A stretch of 64,000 nucleotides of DNA from Cryphonectria parasitica EP155 (Eukaryota; Ascomycota; Sordariomycetes; Diaporthales; Cryphonectriaceae), in the NCBI RefSeq assembly GCF_011745365.1, contig NW_024468916.1, positions 2,897,630-2,961,629 of the forward strand, read 5' to 3'. A program made the translations under genes and the position numbers. The notes beneath the pieces were generated by a model. That model was not told where the DNA came from. It did no database searches and saw nothing but the letters and a program-made list of their open reading frames with translations. Positions 12,031-21,263 of the stretch are shown here, piece after piece. Each line of letters starts with the position of its first letter. Positions within the stretch are counted from its first letter, which is position 1.

Positions 12031-13671
12031 ATGGTCACCCTGGATCTGGACCAACCATCCCACAGCAGCAGCGCCCTGGACGCGCTCTGGGCAGCCAACA
12101 CGCCTGAAAAGGCCACCGCCCTCCTCGAGAACCTCAATGGCAAGCCAGTCACCCTCGAGCACTTCACCAACAATAAATTCACCACCGCAGAGTCGTCAAG
12201 GTACATAGACTCGTTCGAGCCCAAGACTGGAAAGCTCATTGCCAGGGTCCCATGTGCCTCAGCCGACGAGGTCGACGCCGCCGTCAGCGCTGCCAGGGCT
12301 GCCTTCCCAGCATGGAGCAAGACACCGCGGGCAGAGCGCTCACGTCTGCTTCGTAGGGTCAGCGAGATTATTGCTGAGAACCGGGAGCTGTTTGCGGTCT
12401 GGGAAAGCCTTGACCAGGGCAAGACGCTGGAGCGGGCGAGGGTCGAAGTGGACAGGGCGGTATCGAATTTCGCGTGAGGAACTACCCAGATGATTCCATC
12501 TCCATTCAAGAAAGCTGACCATGGACCCCCATGTTCTAGATACTTCTCCACATTCATCCTGCACGAGTCCACATCAGCCAGGATGGTCGACGGCGTGGCC
12601 CTCACGTATGAGCACCGCAGCCCCGCGGGCGTGTTCGTCCTCATCTCGCCCTGGAACATGCCGCTCTACCTCCTGACGTGGAAGATCGCCCCCTGCCTCG
12701 CCTTTGGCTGCACCGCCGTCGCCAAGCCCAGCGAGGTCACCAGCATGAGCGCCTTCCTGCTCGCCTCCGCCCTGGGCCGCGCCGGCCTGCCCGCTGGCGT
12801 CATCAACGTGCTGTTTGGCGACGGCGCCACCACCGGCGCGGCGCTCGTGGCCCACCGTGACGTCCAGGGCGTGTCCTTCACGGGAGGCACCGCGACGGGC
12901 ATTGCCATCCGCAGGGCCACCGCGCACCAGATCCACAAGCATGTCTCCCTCGAGCTGGGCGGCAAGAATCCCACGCTGGTTTTCGCTGACGCCATGACTG
13001 CGACCACTCGGGAAAAGACGGTGCGCACGGCGGCCATGGCGGCCTTTGAGAACCAGGGCGAGATTTGTCTCTGCGGGTCGCGCATCTACGTCGAGAGGAG
13101 CGTGTATGAGGACTTTGTGGCGGGCTTCACCGAGTATGTCACTAGACAGTACCGCGTGGGCGAGACGGTGGGCGCCGTGGTGAGCCTGCAGCACTACGCC
13201 AAGATCAGAGGATACCTTGAGATCGCACAAAAGCAGGGCATGACGTTCAATACGGGCGAGGTACCGCCCGAGATTCAGACTGGAAGTGGTGAGGGAGGAG
13301 AGCAGCAAAAAGGGTACTGGATCCAGCCTACGGTGCTGACAGGAGTGCCGGCGGGTTCGGAGCTGCTGCGCGACGAGATCTTCGGTCCGGTGGTGACGAT
13401 CGTGCCGTTTGACGACGAGGAAGAGGCAGTTCGGCTGGCCAACGACAGCGAGTACGGGCTTGCAGCGGTGCTGCTGACGACGGACGGTGGGCGGATGAGG
13501 AGGGTGGGCGAGCAGCTGCAGGCAGGGTTGGTGTGGGTGAACTGCTGGCTGGTGAGAGAGCTGGGCACGCCTTTTGGAGGCATGAAGAACTCGGGCACGG
13601 GGAGGGAGGGCGGCGAATACTCGAGGGATGTGTTTACGGTGGCACGTACGGTGCATCTAGCTACGGTGTAG
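12031..13671 (+). CDS. 2-aminomuconate semialdehyde dehydrogenase (ALDH8A1/NbaE-like)
   Basis: Two exons (12031-12473, 12540-13671; 66-nt intron) give 524 residues, slightly longer than the usual 480-500 because of an N-terminal extension. Aldehyde dehydrogenase landmarks are clear: SPWN with Asn187, SFTGGTATG, the general base Glu286 in LELGGKNP, the nucleophile Cys324 in ENQGEICLCGSR, EIFGPVV, and NCWL.RELGTPFGGMKNSGTGREGG. The NQGEICLC and NCWL..EL signatures are those of the ALDH8A1 group, which oxidises 2-aminomuconate 6-semialdehyde to 2-aminomuconate with NAD+. This competes with non-enzymatic cyclisation of the semialdehyde to picolinate. It is divergent from the deaminase and converges on the dioxygenase gene with 181 bp between them. 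Confidence 0.93.
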
Positions 13672-13852
13672 GAAAGAATTATCATAAGCTTTACCAAGAC
13701 CAGCCGGCTTCTTGAATTTGATTTGCAGCGCCTAGATGGAATTTCACCCGAGATGTTCCCTATAGACATCTTCACCCACTTACACACTCAAACATAACAC
13801 ATATCCGGCTGTTCCGGCATCTCGTCAAAACCCATCCACTGCCACGAACTCT

Positions 13853-14416
13853 TCACTGCGGATCCTCCACCTCCCCACAGACAGGACACTTCCTCACGCT
13901 CTCGTTCTCCCTCCAGTGATTGATCAGCGGCTTCAGCTGCGTCCCCAGATCCGTGCAGTGGAACGCCTCCTCCCGAATCACAGTCGGCCTCTCGTGCCCG
14001 CCCTTCTTGCAGTACCACCGCAGGCGGTCGAGGCTCCCCTCGGGCCGCACGCGCTCCATGACCAGGCCGATGGTGTCTGCGAAACGGCACGGGTTGTGCG
14101 GCGTGTTGCCTGGCAGCAGGAACATCTCGCCTTCCTTGATCTCGACGTCCTTGAAGGCCTCGTTCCCCTGGGCGTCCGTCTCGACGACCTTGAGGCACAT
14201 GGCACCCTTGAGCTGGTAGAACCACTCCTCGGTCTCGTTGATGTGGTAGTCATTGCGCGTGTTGGGCCCGCCTACGACCATGAGGACCATGTCCTTGCCG
14301 CTGAAGAGGCAGTAGTTGTTTACGGGGGGCTGGAGGAGGGATTCGTTCTGGGTGAGCCAGGAGGCGAAGGCCATGGGCGGGGGGAGGGGTTGGGGTGATG
14401 ATGTGTTGCTGGCCAT
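13853..14416 (-). CDS. 3-hydroxyanthranilate 3,4-dioxygenase
   Basis: A single exon encodes 187 residues; the ATG at 14416 is chosen because the conserved MAFASWL start follows closely, whereas an upstream in-frame ATG (14599) adds leader-like sequence. It is a cupin enzyme. Fe(II) ligands are His58 and Glu64 in DYHINETEEW and His107 in TPHNPCR; substrate-binding Arg54 and Arg111 are in the expected places. A C-terminal zinc-binding remnant (FHC, then CPVCG) resembles the rubredoxin-like knob of bacterial and yeast enzymes. It opens the ring of 3-hydroxyanthranilate with O2, giving 2-amino-3-carboxymuconate 6-semialdehyde (ACMS). In most fungi ACMS goes to quinolinate and NAD (yeast Bna1). 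Here the gene is divergent from an ACMS decarboxylase, implying a catabolic copy. A second NAD-synthesis copy may exist elsewhere. Confidence 0.95.
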   Translation of the reverse strand: MASNTSSPQPLPPPMAFASWLTQNESLLQPPVNNYCLFSGKDMVLMVVGGPNTRNDYHINETEEWFYQLKGAMCLKVVETDAQGNEAFKDVEIKEGEMFLLPGNTPHNPCRFADTIGLVMERVRPEGSLDRLRWYCKKGGHERPTVIREEAFHCTDLGTQLKPLINHWRENESVRKCPVCGEVEDPQ

Positions 14417-15329
14417 TCTCGTTATATTTCCCTGATTTGGTCGTGTCTGGAGTTTGTCTTCAATAATTGATGATGGCTTGGTGGAGTGAATAAGTTTTCT
14501 TTTGTTGCGAGGCGAGTTTACTTGAGATGAGTGATTGGATAGTAGAGATGATGAAGTGGTTGACTTCGTGCGGCAGACGTCGGCATACCTCTTGACCACT
14601 TTTTATTCTTATTCCCCCGTCTTTCCAAGTAGCCTTTGTAGTCAGAGCCTGTGACATGAAAACGGTCTTGGCTCCCAGCGGATATGCAGCGGGCTCGTTA
14701 GAGGCACATGGGCCTCCCTGGCTCTCTAGACTCCAGTACTGCCACTGAGACCGCCCATCAGAGGAGCCTACTCAATTTTGACTTACAGAGGTAAACCCTG
14801 GGCCCTGATCCTGGCAACTTGATTTGGGTTGCGCTGCCTGCTTCCCTACAGGGTGCAGCTTCCGCCATGGACCCCGCCAACGCCTAAACAACGGGTCCTA
14901 GCAATCACTAACCTTCCGCCGCCGGTCCACCCTCTCTTTACATCCGAACTGCGCGGAAGCGGAAGACATTCGAGTGGTCCTACCGCGATGCTCCTCACCA
15001 GGAACTCCGCCATGGGCAACAATGGACGATGATCAGAACAAGGAGATTTAGGTTTGGCTGGGGGAGGGGAAGATACGCTTTTCCTTTCCAAATCTTGTTT
15101 TCCCTAATCCTTCTCCTCTCCTCGATAACTGTTCGTGGTAGCATTTCCTCCTCCTTCTTCCCTTTCTGCTTTCTCAACCCCGTTCATATACTCCTTGACA
15201 TATACATAACTGAGTTTCTTAACCATAGGAAGACGAGCTGTGGAATTTGATACCTGATACTGACCACTTTGAAATAAATACTTCCCTCCTTCTTACACAT
15301 ACTGGCCAACTAGTGGACGGCGATCAACC
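14417..15329. promoter_or_regulatory. divergent promoter of the HAAO and ACMSD genes
   Basis: This 913-bp non-coding spacer lies between the start codons of the dioxygenase (minus) and decarboxylase (plus). It contains the word cgcggaagcggaa at 14952-14964, identical to the one in the deaminase/dehydrogenase spacer, and an additional GCCGCCGG block close by. No other gene is supported. Confidence 0.7.
14952..14964. promoter_or_regulatory. CGG-N3-CGG direct repeat, second copy
   Basis: Identical 13-mer to 11692-11704 and in the same orientation. It lies 536 bp from the HAAO start and 366 bp from the ACMSD start, spacing much like the first copy. A candidate shared operator of a pathway-specific zinc-cluster activator. 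Confidence 0.5.
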
Positions 15330-16860
15330 ATGGCACCAACCATGATCACAAAACCCTCCAGCTGCGAATGCTGCTCGGCAGGATCATCCTCCCACTCCGC
15401 TTCCTCCTCTTCTCCCTCCTCCTCCTTACCTGGATCTGGTGTCGCGACGCCTCTGACAAGCACCAGTGGCTCACCACCAACCCAATCACACGCTGCCCAC
15501 CACGCCCACCGCCAAATCACAGGCGAGTCTCTCTACAGGATCGACCTACACACACACATCATGCCCTCTTCGCTCCCAGACCTCTCCTCCATCGCGTCAG
15601 AAATCAACGACAAAGACGATGATGGCGCCACTGCCGACTACCCCTGGCCAGACTTCCGCCCTTGTACCGACGGCAGCGGCGACATCGACATGTTTGTCGG
15701 TGGCTCGCACTTCCGCCGCGTCCAGCCCAACTGCTACGACCCCAAGGCCAGGACCGCCGAGATGGACGCCGCAGGGGTGGACGTGCAGGTGCTGTCGACG
15801 GTCCCGCTGCTCTTCTGCTACGACGCGCCCGTTGGACGCGCCACTGCCCTGGCCAGGTCGCTGAACGACCACATTGCTGCTATCGTCCGCGCCGAGCCGG
15901 ACAGATTCGTCGGGCTGGCGACAGTGCCGCTGCAGAATGTGGACGAGGCCGTGGCGGAGCTGAGAAGGGCGAGGGAGGTTGGGCTGGTGGGCGTGCAGAT
16001 TGGGACTTCGGTGCCTCTTGCGGGCGGGCGGGAGATGGACCTGGATGATGAGAGGCTGGGGCCGTTCTGGGCTGCGTGCGAAGAGCTGGATATGGCTGTC
16101 TTTGTGCACCCGCTGGGGTACTCGTGGAAGAAGGAGAACGAGGCGAGATGGGGCAAGTTCTGGGGGAGCTGGCTCGTCGGCATGTAAGTTATCTTCTTGG
16201 GGACAGGGACGGGGACGGGGGCAACAAGACACTTTTCCCAGGTCGTAGGAGTATAGGAAAGGGGAACGACGACAACTAACCACAGAGAAAACAAATAGGC
16301 CCTGCGAGACAGCCCTAGCCATGCACAACCTCACGTCCTCTGGCGTGTTCCTCCGCCACCCCAGCCTCCGCCTCTGCTTCGCCCACGCCGGCGGCGCGTT
16401 TCCAGCCCTCCTCGGCCGCATCCAGCACGGCTTCGACTGCCGACCCGATCTGGTGGCGCACTCGGCCCAGGGCATCACCCCCACCGCGCATCTCGCGTCC
16501 GGGCAGAACATCTGGATCGACAGCCTCGTGCACGACCCGGACCTGCTGGACTATGTGCTGCGCAAGATCCCATCGGCGAATATGGTCTTGGGGAGTGACT
16601 ATCCTTTTCCGCTGGGCGAGGTGCCCACGGCGGGGGAGATGCTGATTGGTGCGGCCAAGGGGGCTCGGGGTCTGGATGGGTTCATGACCTGGGAGCAGAG
16701 GGCTGGGGTCCTGGCGGGGAATGCCATCCGGCTGCTGGGGCTGGGGACTGCATTTCAGGAGCGGTATGAGCAGCGGTTTGCAGAATTCCAGAAGAGGACA
16801 CAAGTTGGTTCGTGTGAGGGTGTGAGAGAGAGAGAGAGAGAGAGGTGTGTTGCCCCGTGA
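15330..16860 (+). CDS. 2-amino-3-carboxymuconate-6-semialdehyde decarboxylase (ACMSD, amidohydrolase superfamily)
   Basis: Two exons (15330-16183, 16299-16860) give 471 residues, longer than the usual 330-360. The surplus is a Ser/Thr/Pro/Gly-rich N-terminal stretch of about 65 residues and a low-complexity C-terminus. The metal-dependent hydrolase core is complete: LHTHIMP (His74, His76), FRRVQPNCYD, VFVHPLGYSW, CFAHAGGAFP and LGSDYPFP with the metal-site Asp. The expected reaction is decarboxylation of ACMS to 2-aminomuconate 6-semialdehyde, diverting carbon from quinolinate/NAD synthesis into catabolism. A (GA)n microsatellite at 16823-16844 is read through and encodes alternating Arg-Glu just before the stop. 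A downstream start is possible, but the N-terminal extension has no stop and the ATG context (caaccATG) is acceptable. Confidence 0.93.
16823..16844 (+). repeat. (GA)n microsatellite inside the ACMSD coding end
   Basis: The dinucleotide run is in frame and encodes Arg-Glu repeats at the C-terminus. Length changes would shift the last few codons only, so the enzyme core would be spared. Confidence 0.85.
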
Positions 16861-17166
16861 AGAGTCGTCTATGCTGGGTTTGGGATGGATGATGCTTTGG
16901 GAAATGGCGCAGTTTGTTCGCGGTCTGACCTGTATTCATATATCAAGTTGATGATGAGATGGGATTATTGTGAGTCGATACCCTGGAACAACTACAAGAA
17001 TGCAAACTACGCATATGATTATAAGTTGAGGAAGCTCACTGAGCTCGTTCTATCTGACCCCCATCAGTCTTTGCGAGCTACCTGTCCACTTCTTACTGCG
17101 AGGCATCATACTGAATCTGCTTACCAGTTACTTTTCAATCTTTACCTGTGTACTTGGTAACCTCCA
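16861..17166. other. spacer between convergent genes
   Basis: A 306-bp spacer between the 3' ends of ACMSD and the dehydratase; it is AT-richer than the flanks and holds no further gene. Confidence 0.6.
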
Positions 17167-18520
17167 TCACCACTCCCGAATCTCCCCACCTGGCCCAATA
17201 AAACCGGGGCTCACCCACGCCGCAGCGCCCTTGGACAAGGCCCTCACCTGCTCTTCGTCCACCTCGATGCCCAGGCCAGGCCCCGTCAGCATCTCGATAT
17301 ACCCATCCTTGACATTCCACACCTCGGGGTTCTTGGTATAGCTCGTCAGGTCCTGCGCCCCGGCATTGTAATGAATCCCTAGGCTCATCTCCTGGATGGC
17401 GAAGTTGGGGCAGGTCAGATCCACCTGGCAGTTCGCAGCCAGGGCGATGGGGCCCAGGGGACAGTGCGGCGCCAGGGCGACATCGTACGCCTCCGCCATG
17501 GCCGCGATGCGCTTCAGCTCCGAGATGCCCCCGACGTGCGAGATGTCCGGCTGCAGGATGTCGACGCACCCGGCCTCGAGAAAGGGCTTCACGTCCCACC
17601 TGCTGTGGAGGCGCTCGCCCAGGGCGATGGGCACGCTGGTCTGGTCGGCCAGGGTCTTGATGCCCGCGAGGTGCTCGGAGAGCAGCGGCTCCTCGACGAA
17701 TAAAGGCTGGTGCGGCTCGAGGAGCTTGACGAGTTGTTTGGCCATGGGCTTGTGCACGCGGCCGTGGAAGTCGACGCCGGCGTCCAGGCCTAGGTCTCGC
17801 ACTGCTTTGACTCTTTCGACGCAGGCGTCTAGGGCGGAGGGGGAGTCCAGCCAGCCTAAGTCTTCAGTTCCGTTCATCTTGATGCAGTTGAAGCCTTGGC
17901 TCTTTCTTGCTTTTCTATCGAGAAGGGGATCATCATGAAAGCGAGTCAGTGTGAGATTCTAGGTTAGAAGGTCATCAGAGAGACGGTGCTGTTCTGATAG
18001 AGACTTACACTTCCTCTGCCACATTACTTGGACGATTACCTCCGATCCAAGCATATACTCTGAGCTTGTCACGGACCTTGCCCCCCAGCAGCTGATAAAT
18101 GGGCACACCAAGTTTGCGAGCTACAACAGAGCAAGAAAAAAGAGAAGATAAATTTCAATTAGCGGACTTGGCTCCCACCATGAGGGAAAAAAGTCATAAC
18201 AATCAATAAAAATTGAAAAGGGACAAAGACAAACCCTTCAGATCCCACAGCGCAATATCAATACCAGCCAAAGCGCTCATGAACACAGGCCCACCCCTGT
18301 AAAAGGACGTCCGCCAGCACATTTGCCAGATGTGCTCGATGTCATCGGCCTCGAAGCCAATGTACCGGTCGAACCAGGCGTCCAGACAGCCCTCGACGGC
18401 CTGTGTGTGGCCCTCGAGGGTGGCCTCGCCCCAGCCTGTGTTGCCGGCGTCGTCGGTAATCTTGACGAAAAGCCAGCGCGGGGGGACGCGGAAGTACTCC
18501 ATGGATGCAATCTTGCCCAT
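17167..18520 (-). CDS. galactonate dehydratase-like enzyme (enolase superfamily, DgoD type)
   Basis: Three exons on the minus strand (18520-18235, 18120-18009, 17914-17167) give 381 residues, the same length as bacterial DgoD. Residues match the D-galactonate dehydratase active site with a constant offset of two: metal ligands Asp181 (VDFHGR), Glu207 (FVEEP) and Glu233 (LGERLHSR), catalytic His183, and a second His in [31 protein letters not shown] and the MGIHYN-like [10 protein letters not shown] further match. It should dehydrate a sugar acid, most simply D-galactonate, to a 2-keto-3-deoxy acid. It is not the fungal L-galactonate dehydratase of the galacturonate pathway. The next genes are a reductase and a DHDPS-type aldolase that could act on its products. 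Substrate remains inferred. Confidence 0.92.
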
Positions 18521-19049
18521 CTTGGCTGTGAGCACACGTTGTGCAGACGTTAATTGACAAAGCTTTGAAAATATGGATTGGGGAGTGAGTAAGAAAACCG
18601 AGAAATGAGTCTGTATTGTGATAAATACGTCAAAGTACAAATAGTCTGTCTTTGCATGTCGGCTCGGAGGTGAGGGGGCTCATGAATACTACGATTCATG
18701 TGGATTCCTGAAGGCGGGGGCGGAGAAAGACCCGCATCTTTTTTTTTTTTTTGCGGAGGTTGAATTCACCGTTTTTCACTTACCCCGATCTACAAAGAAG
18801 TCTGTCCTCGTGCTTGTGATGTAATTTGTCAAGCCTGTGTGGTAATTGAGACACTTCTTCGCTCTGTTCGCCCCTCAAATCCATGCCACGATCAAGTAGT
18901 AATTATCTCGTGAATCCGTGTGGCAATTAAAAAGACTCTACAAGGAAGTTTTCGCTCGACTTACGTTGATAAGAATCTCAGCGAGAATCCTTTCATGCTA
19001 CATAGATTTTTAGATGCAGTACACAGATGATGAAAGAATTTCAAAGTAT
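18521..19049. other. intergenic region
   Basis: A 529-bp spacer with the dehydratase promoter; contains a T tract near 18739-18751. Nothing else recognised. Confidence 0.55.
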
Positions 19050-20500
19050 CTACGAGTCGATCCCACGAGCCTTCTTGTTCTGCGCCTTGAACTTTGCCAG
19101 GGCCTCCTCCAGCACGCCAGGCTTTGCATCCCCAAAGATGTCGATTCCCAATCTGGCAGGCAGATTATAGCGGTGGTTACGATCAAGGGCTTCGATCTTG
19201 TTGAACACATCCGGAGGAAGCTCGAAGACTGCCCTATGGTGTCAGCTTAGGAGAACAAGAGCAAGAGGAGAAGAAGCAGACACAGAATCAATGCATGTAG
19301 AAAGAGGGGGAGGAAAGAGTAAAACATACCCTCCAGGTTGGATTTAATCCGTGCAGGCGTCACCGATTTCGTCAACACCACGATATCTCGCTGCACGACC
19401 CAGCTGAGGACCACCTGCGCCGGTGTCTTGCCCAGCTTCTCAGCAGCCTCGATCACGACTGGATCTTCGATTGCCCTGGATGTTCCGTAATCAGTTTATA
19501 CCCTCGAGAATTCTCCATCTCAGGACATACATGCGCACTCACTTGGGAAGGCCATAGATATTGTTGCCCAGGGGACTATACGCCTGCACGACAATGCCCT
19601 ACGCAATAAACAGACATTCAGCAGTTTGTCCAATAATCATCGATCACTGGGGAGATTCACCTTGTCGTGGCAGTACTTGACAAGATCTGGCTGTGCAAAG
19701 TAAGGGTGCAGTTCGACCTGGCTCGCGGCGGGCTTGATCTCGGCTGCATCCCAGATCTCCTCGATCTTGGCCGCCGTGAAGTTAGAGACGCCAATAGTCT
19801 TGAGCTTGCCCTTCTTGACGAGGGCCTCCATGGCCTTCCAGGTCTCGAGGAGGGGCACATCGACAATGTCCATGCCGTAGGTCTCCTCGTTGATGGGAAA
19901 GCGCTCCGTCTCGTTAATCTTGCGGAAGGCGACGGGCCAGTGAATCTATTTTTACGTGTATTAGTGATGAGGAACATTTCCACGAAGGGCGTATGGATCA
20001 CGAGTCTGCTCACGTACAAGGTAGAGGTCGAGGTAGTCGGTCTGGAGGTCCGCGAGGCTCGCGTCGACTGCCTTCTCGACGTCCTCGGCCTTATGATGGG
20101 TGTTCCATAACTTGCTAGTCAACTATCATTTCCAATGGGGCTCGTCAGCTTCCTGCATTGGACAACTATGATGATCTGAGGAGTCAATCCAGTTAGACCA
20201 GAAAATTTACTGACGAAGATGTTCTTGCGGTCGACGCCGGATGCCTTGATGGCATCGCCGACCTCCTTCTCATTGTCGTACGCAGCTGCAGCATCGATAT
20301 GGGTGTAGCCAGACTTGAGAGCCACCTCGACGGCCTCCTTGACCTCGTTCGGCTTGGATTGCTAAATGATAGCAGCACTGTCGTCAGTGTTGCTGAATTC
20401 AACCAAGAATTCATCGAGAAGACCTTCTCACCCAAGTCCCGAGTCCCACAGCCGGAATCTCCAGCCCATTATTGAATTTCAACTTCTGTGCGAGGGGCAT
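19050..20500 (-). CDS. aldo-keto reductase (glyceraldehyde/aldose reductase-like)
   Basis: Seven exons on the minus strand (20500-20432, 20361-20215, 20122-20018, 19945-19661, 19598-19543, 19475-19330, 19228-19050) give 328 residues. The catalytic tetrad is Asp46 and Tyr51 ([10 protein letters not shown]), Lys76 ([10 protein letters not shown]) and His109 (YLIHWP). [22 protein letters not shown] and the cofactor-binding [13 protein letters not shown] follow. It belongs to the general NADP(H) aldehyde reductases that include fungal glycerol dehydrogenases and glyceraldehyde reductases. Placed between a sugar-acid dehydratase and a pyruvate-releasing aldolase, it could reduce the glyceraldehyde formed, giving glycerol; this is inference. 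It differs clearly from the aldo-keto reductase at 9045, having far more introns. It is divergent from the aldolase gene. Confidence 0.92.
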
Positions 20501-21263
20501 CTTTGAGAGAAAAATAAGCAATGGGCTAACCAACAAGCACAGTGACTAACAAATCGAGCTTATAATCTTACCTTGTCTCATAGAATCTGGCGTATACTTT
20601 TTTTCTCTTCTTTATTTCTTCTATTCTTCCTTTTCCGTCTCTTGCTCTCAACAAAGTTTCCAGATAGCTTCTCCTCCATCTTGAAACAACCACACGTAAG
20701 CAAGTGAGGAGATCACATCATGGTTACTGAATGGATACAAAGAGTGGGTCCCGTCACAGCACCACGCGTACATGTAGGAATTGTGCTCTGCGTCGAACCG
20801 CTCCTTTCCGCTATAGCCCGGGAATGCGAATGTCTCTTCTCTTTGATGGGATTAATACCCGGGCAAACGTAGAACCCGGATCTACATAGTATACAAGTCC
20901 TTTGGGCCGTGCACCGAAGTCGGGGGGTGGACTCTAACCTTTGGTAGTCCTTTTTGGACAAGAATGTTCGGAAAGTCTGTGGGGGTACAATTTTGGGGCC
21001 ATTTCGGCTTAGAAGGCCCCGAGCACGGCTCCACGATAACAATTCAGTCGAGGATCGATCATACCATAGTAATCATGTGTACACACACCAGACTCATCAG
21101 ATTCGTTCGACAACACTGACGAGCAAGTGTTTCTTTTTCGCTGCATCCCATTCTTTCCTTCGCTTCTACTTGTGCTTCTTCACCTCTCAATTTCTAAGAA
21201 ATAAAAAGAAGGAAAAAAAGAAGAAATAGAAGACACCCCCTCATTAGAGTCAACCTACACACA
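20501..21263. promoter_or_regulatory. divergent promoter of the aldo-keto reductase and aldolase genes
   Basis: This 763-bp non-coding spacer separates two divergent start codons. It has CT/A-rich leaders at both ends. I did not find the cgcggaagcggaa word here, so regulation may differ from the 3-hydroxyanthranilate block. Confidence 0.55.

Noticed and set aside
12574..13656. 360-codon minus-strand frame opposite the AMS dehydrogenase
   Set aside because: It is the antisense shadow of a GC-rich gene; composition (His/Arg/Ala-rich) and lack of motifs show it is not real.
17167..18520. Reading the dehydratase as the L-galactonate dehydratase of the galacturonate pathway
   Set aside because: Length and active-site layout follow bacterial D-galactonate dehydratase with a constant two-residue offset, not the longer fungal L-galactonate enzyme.
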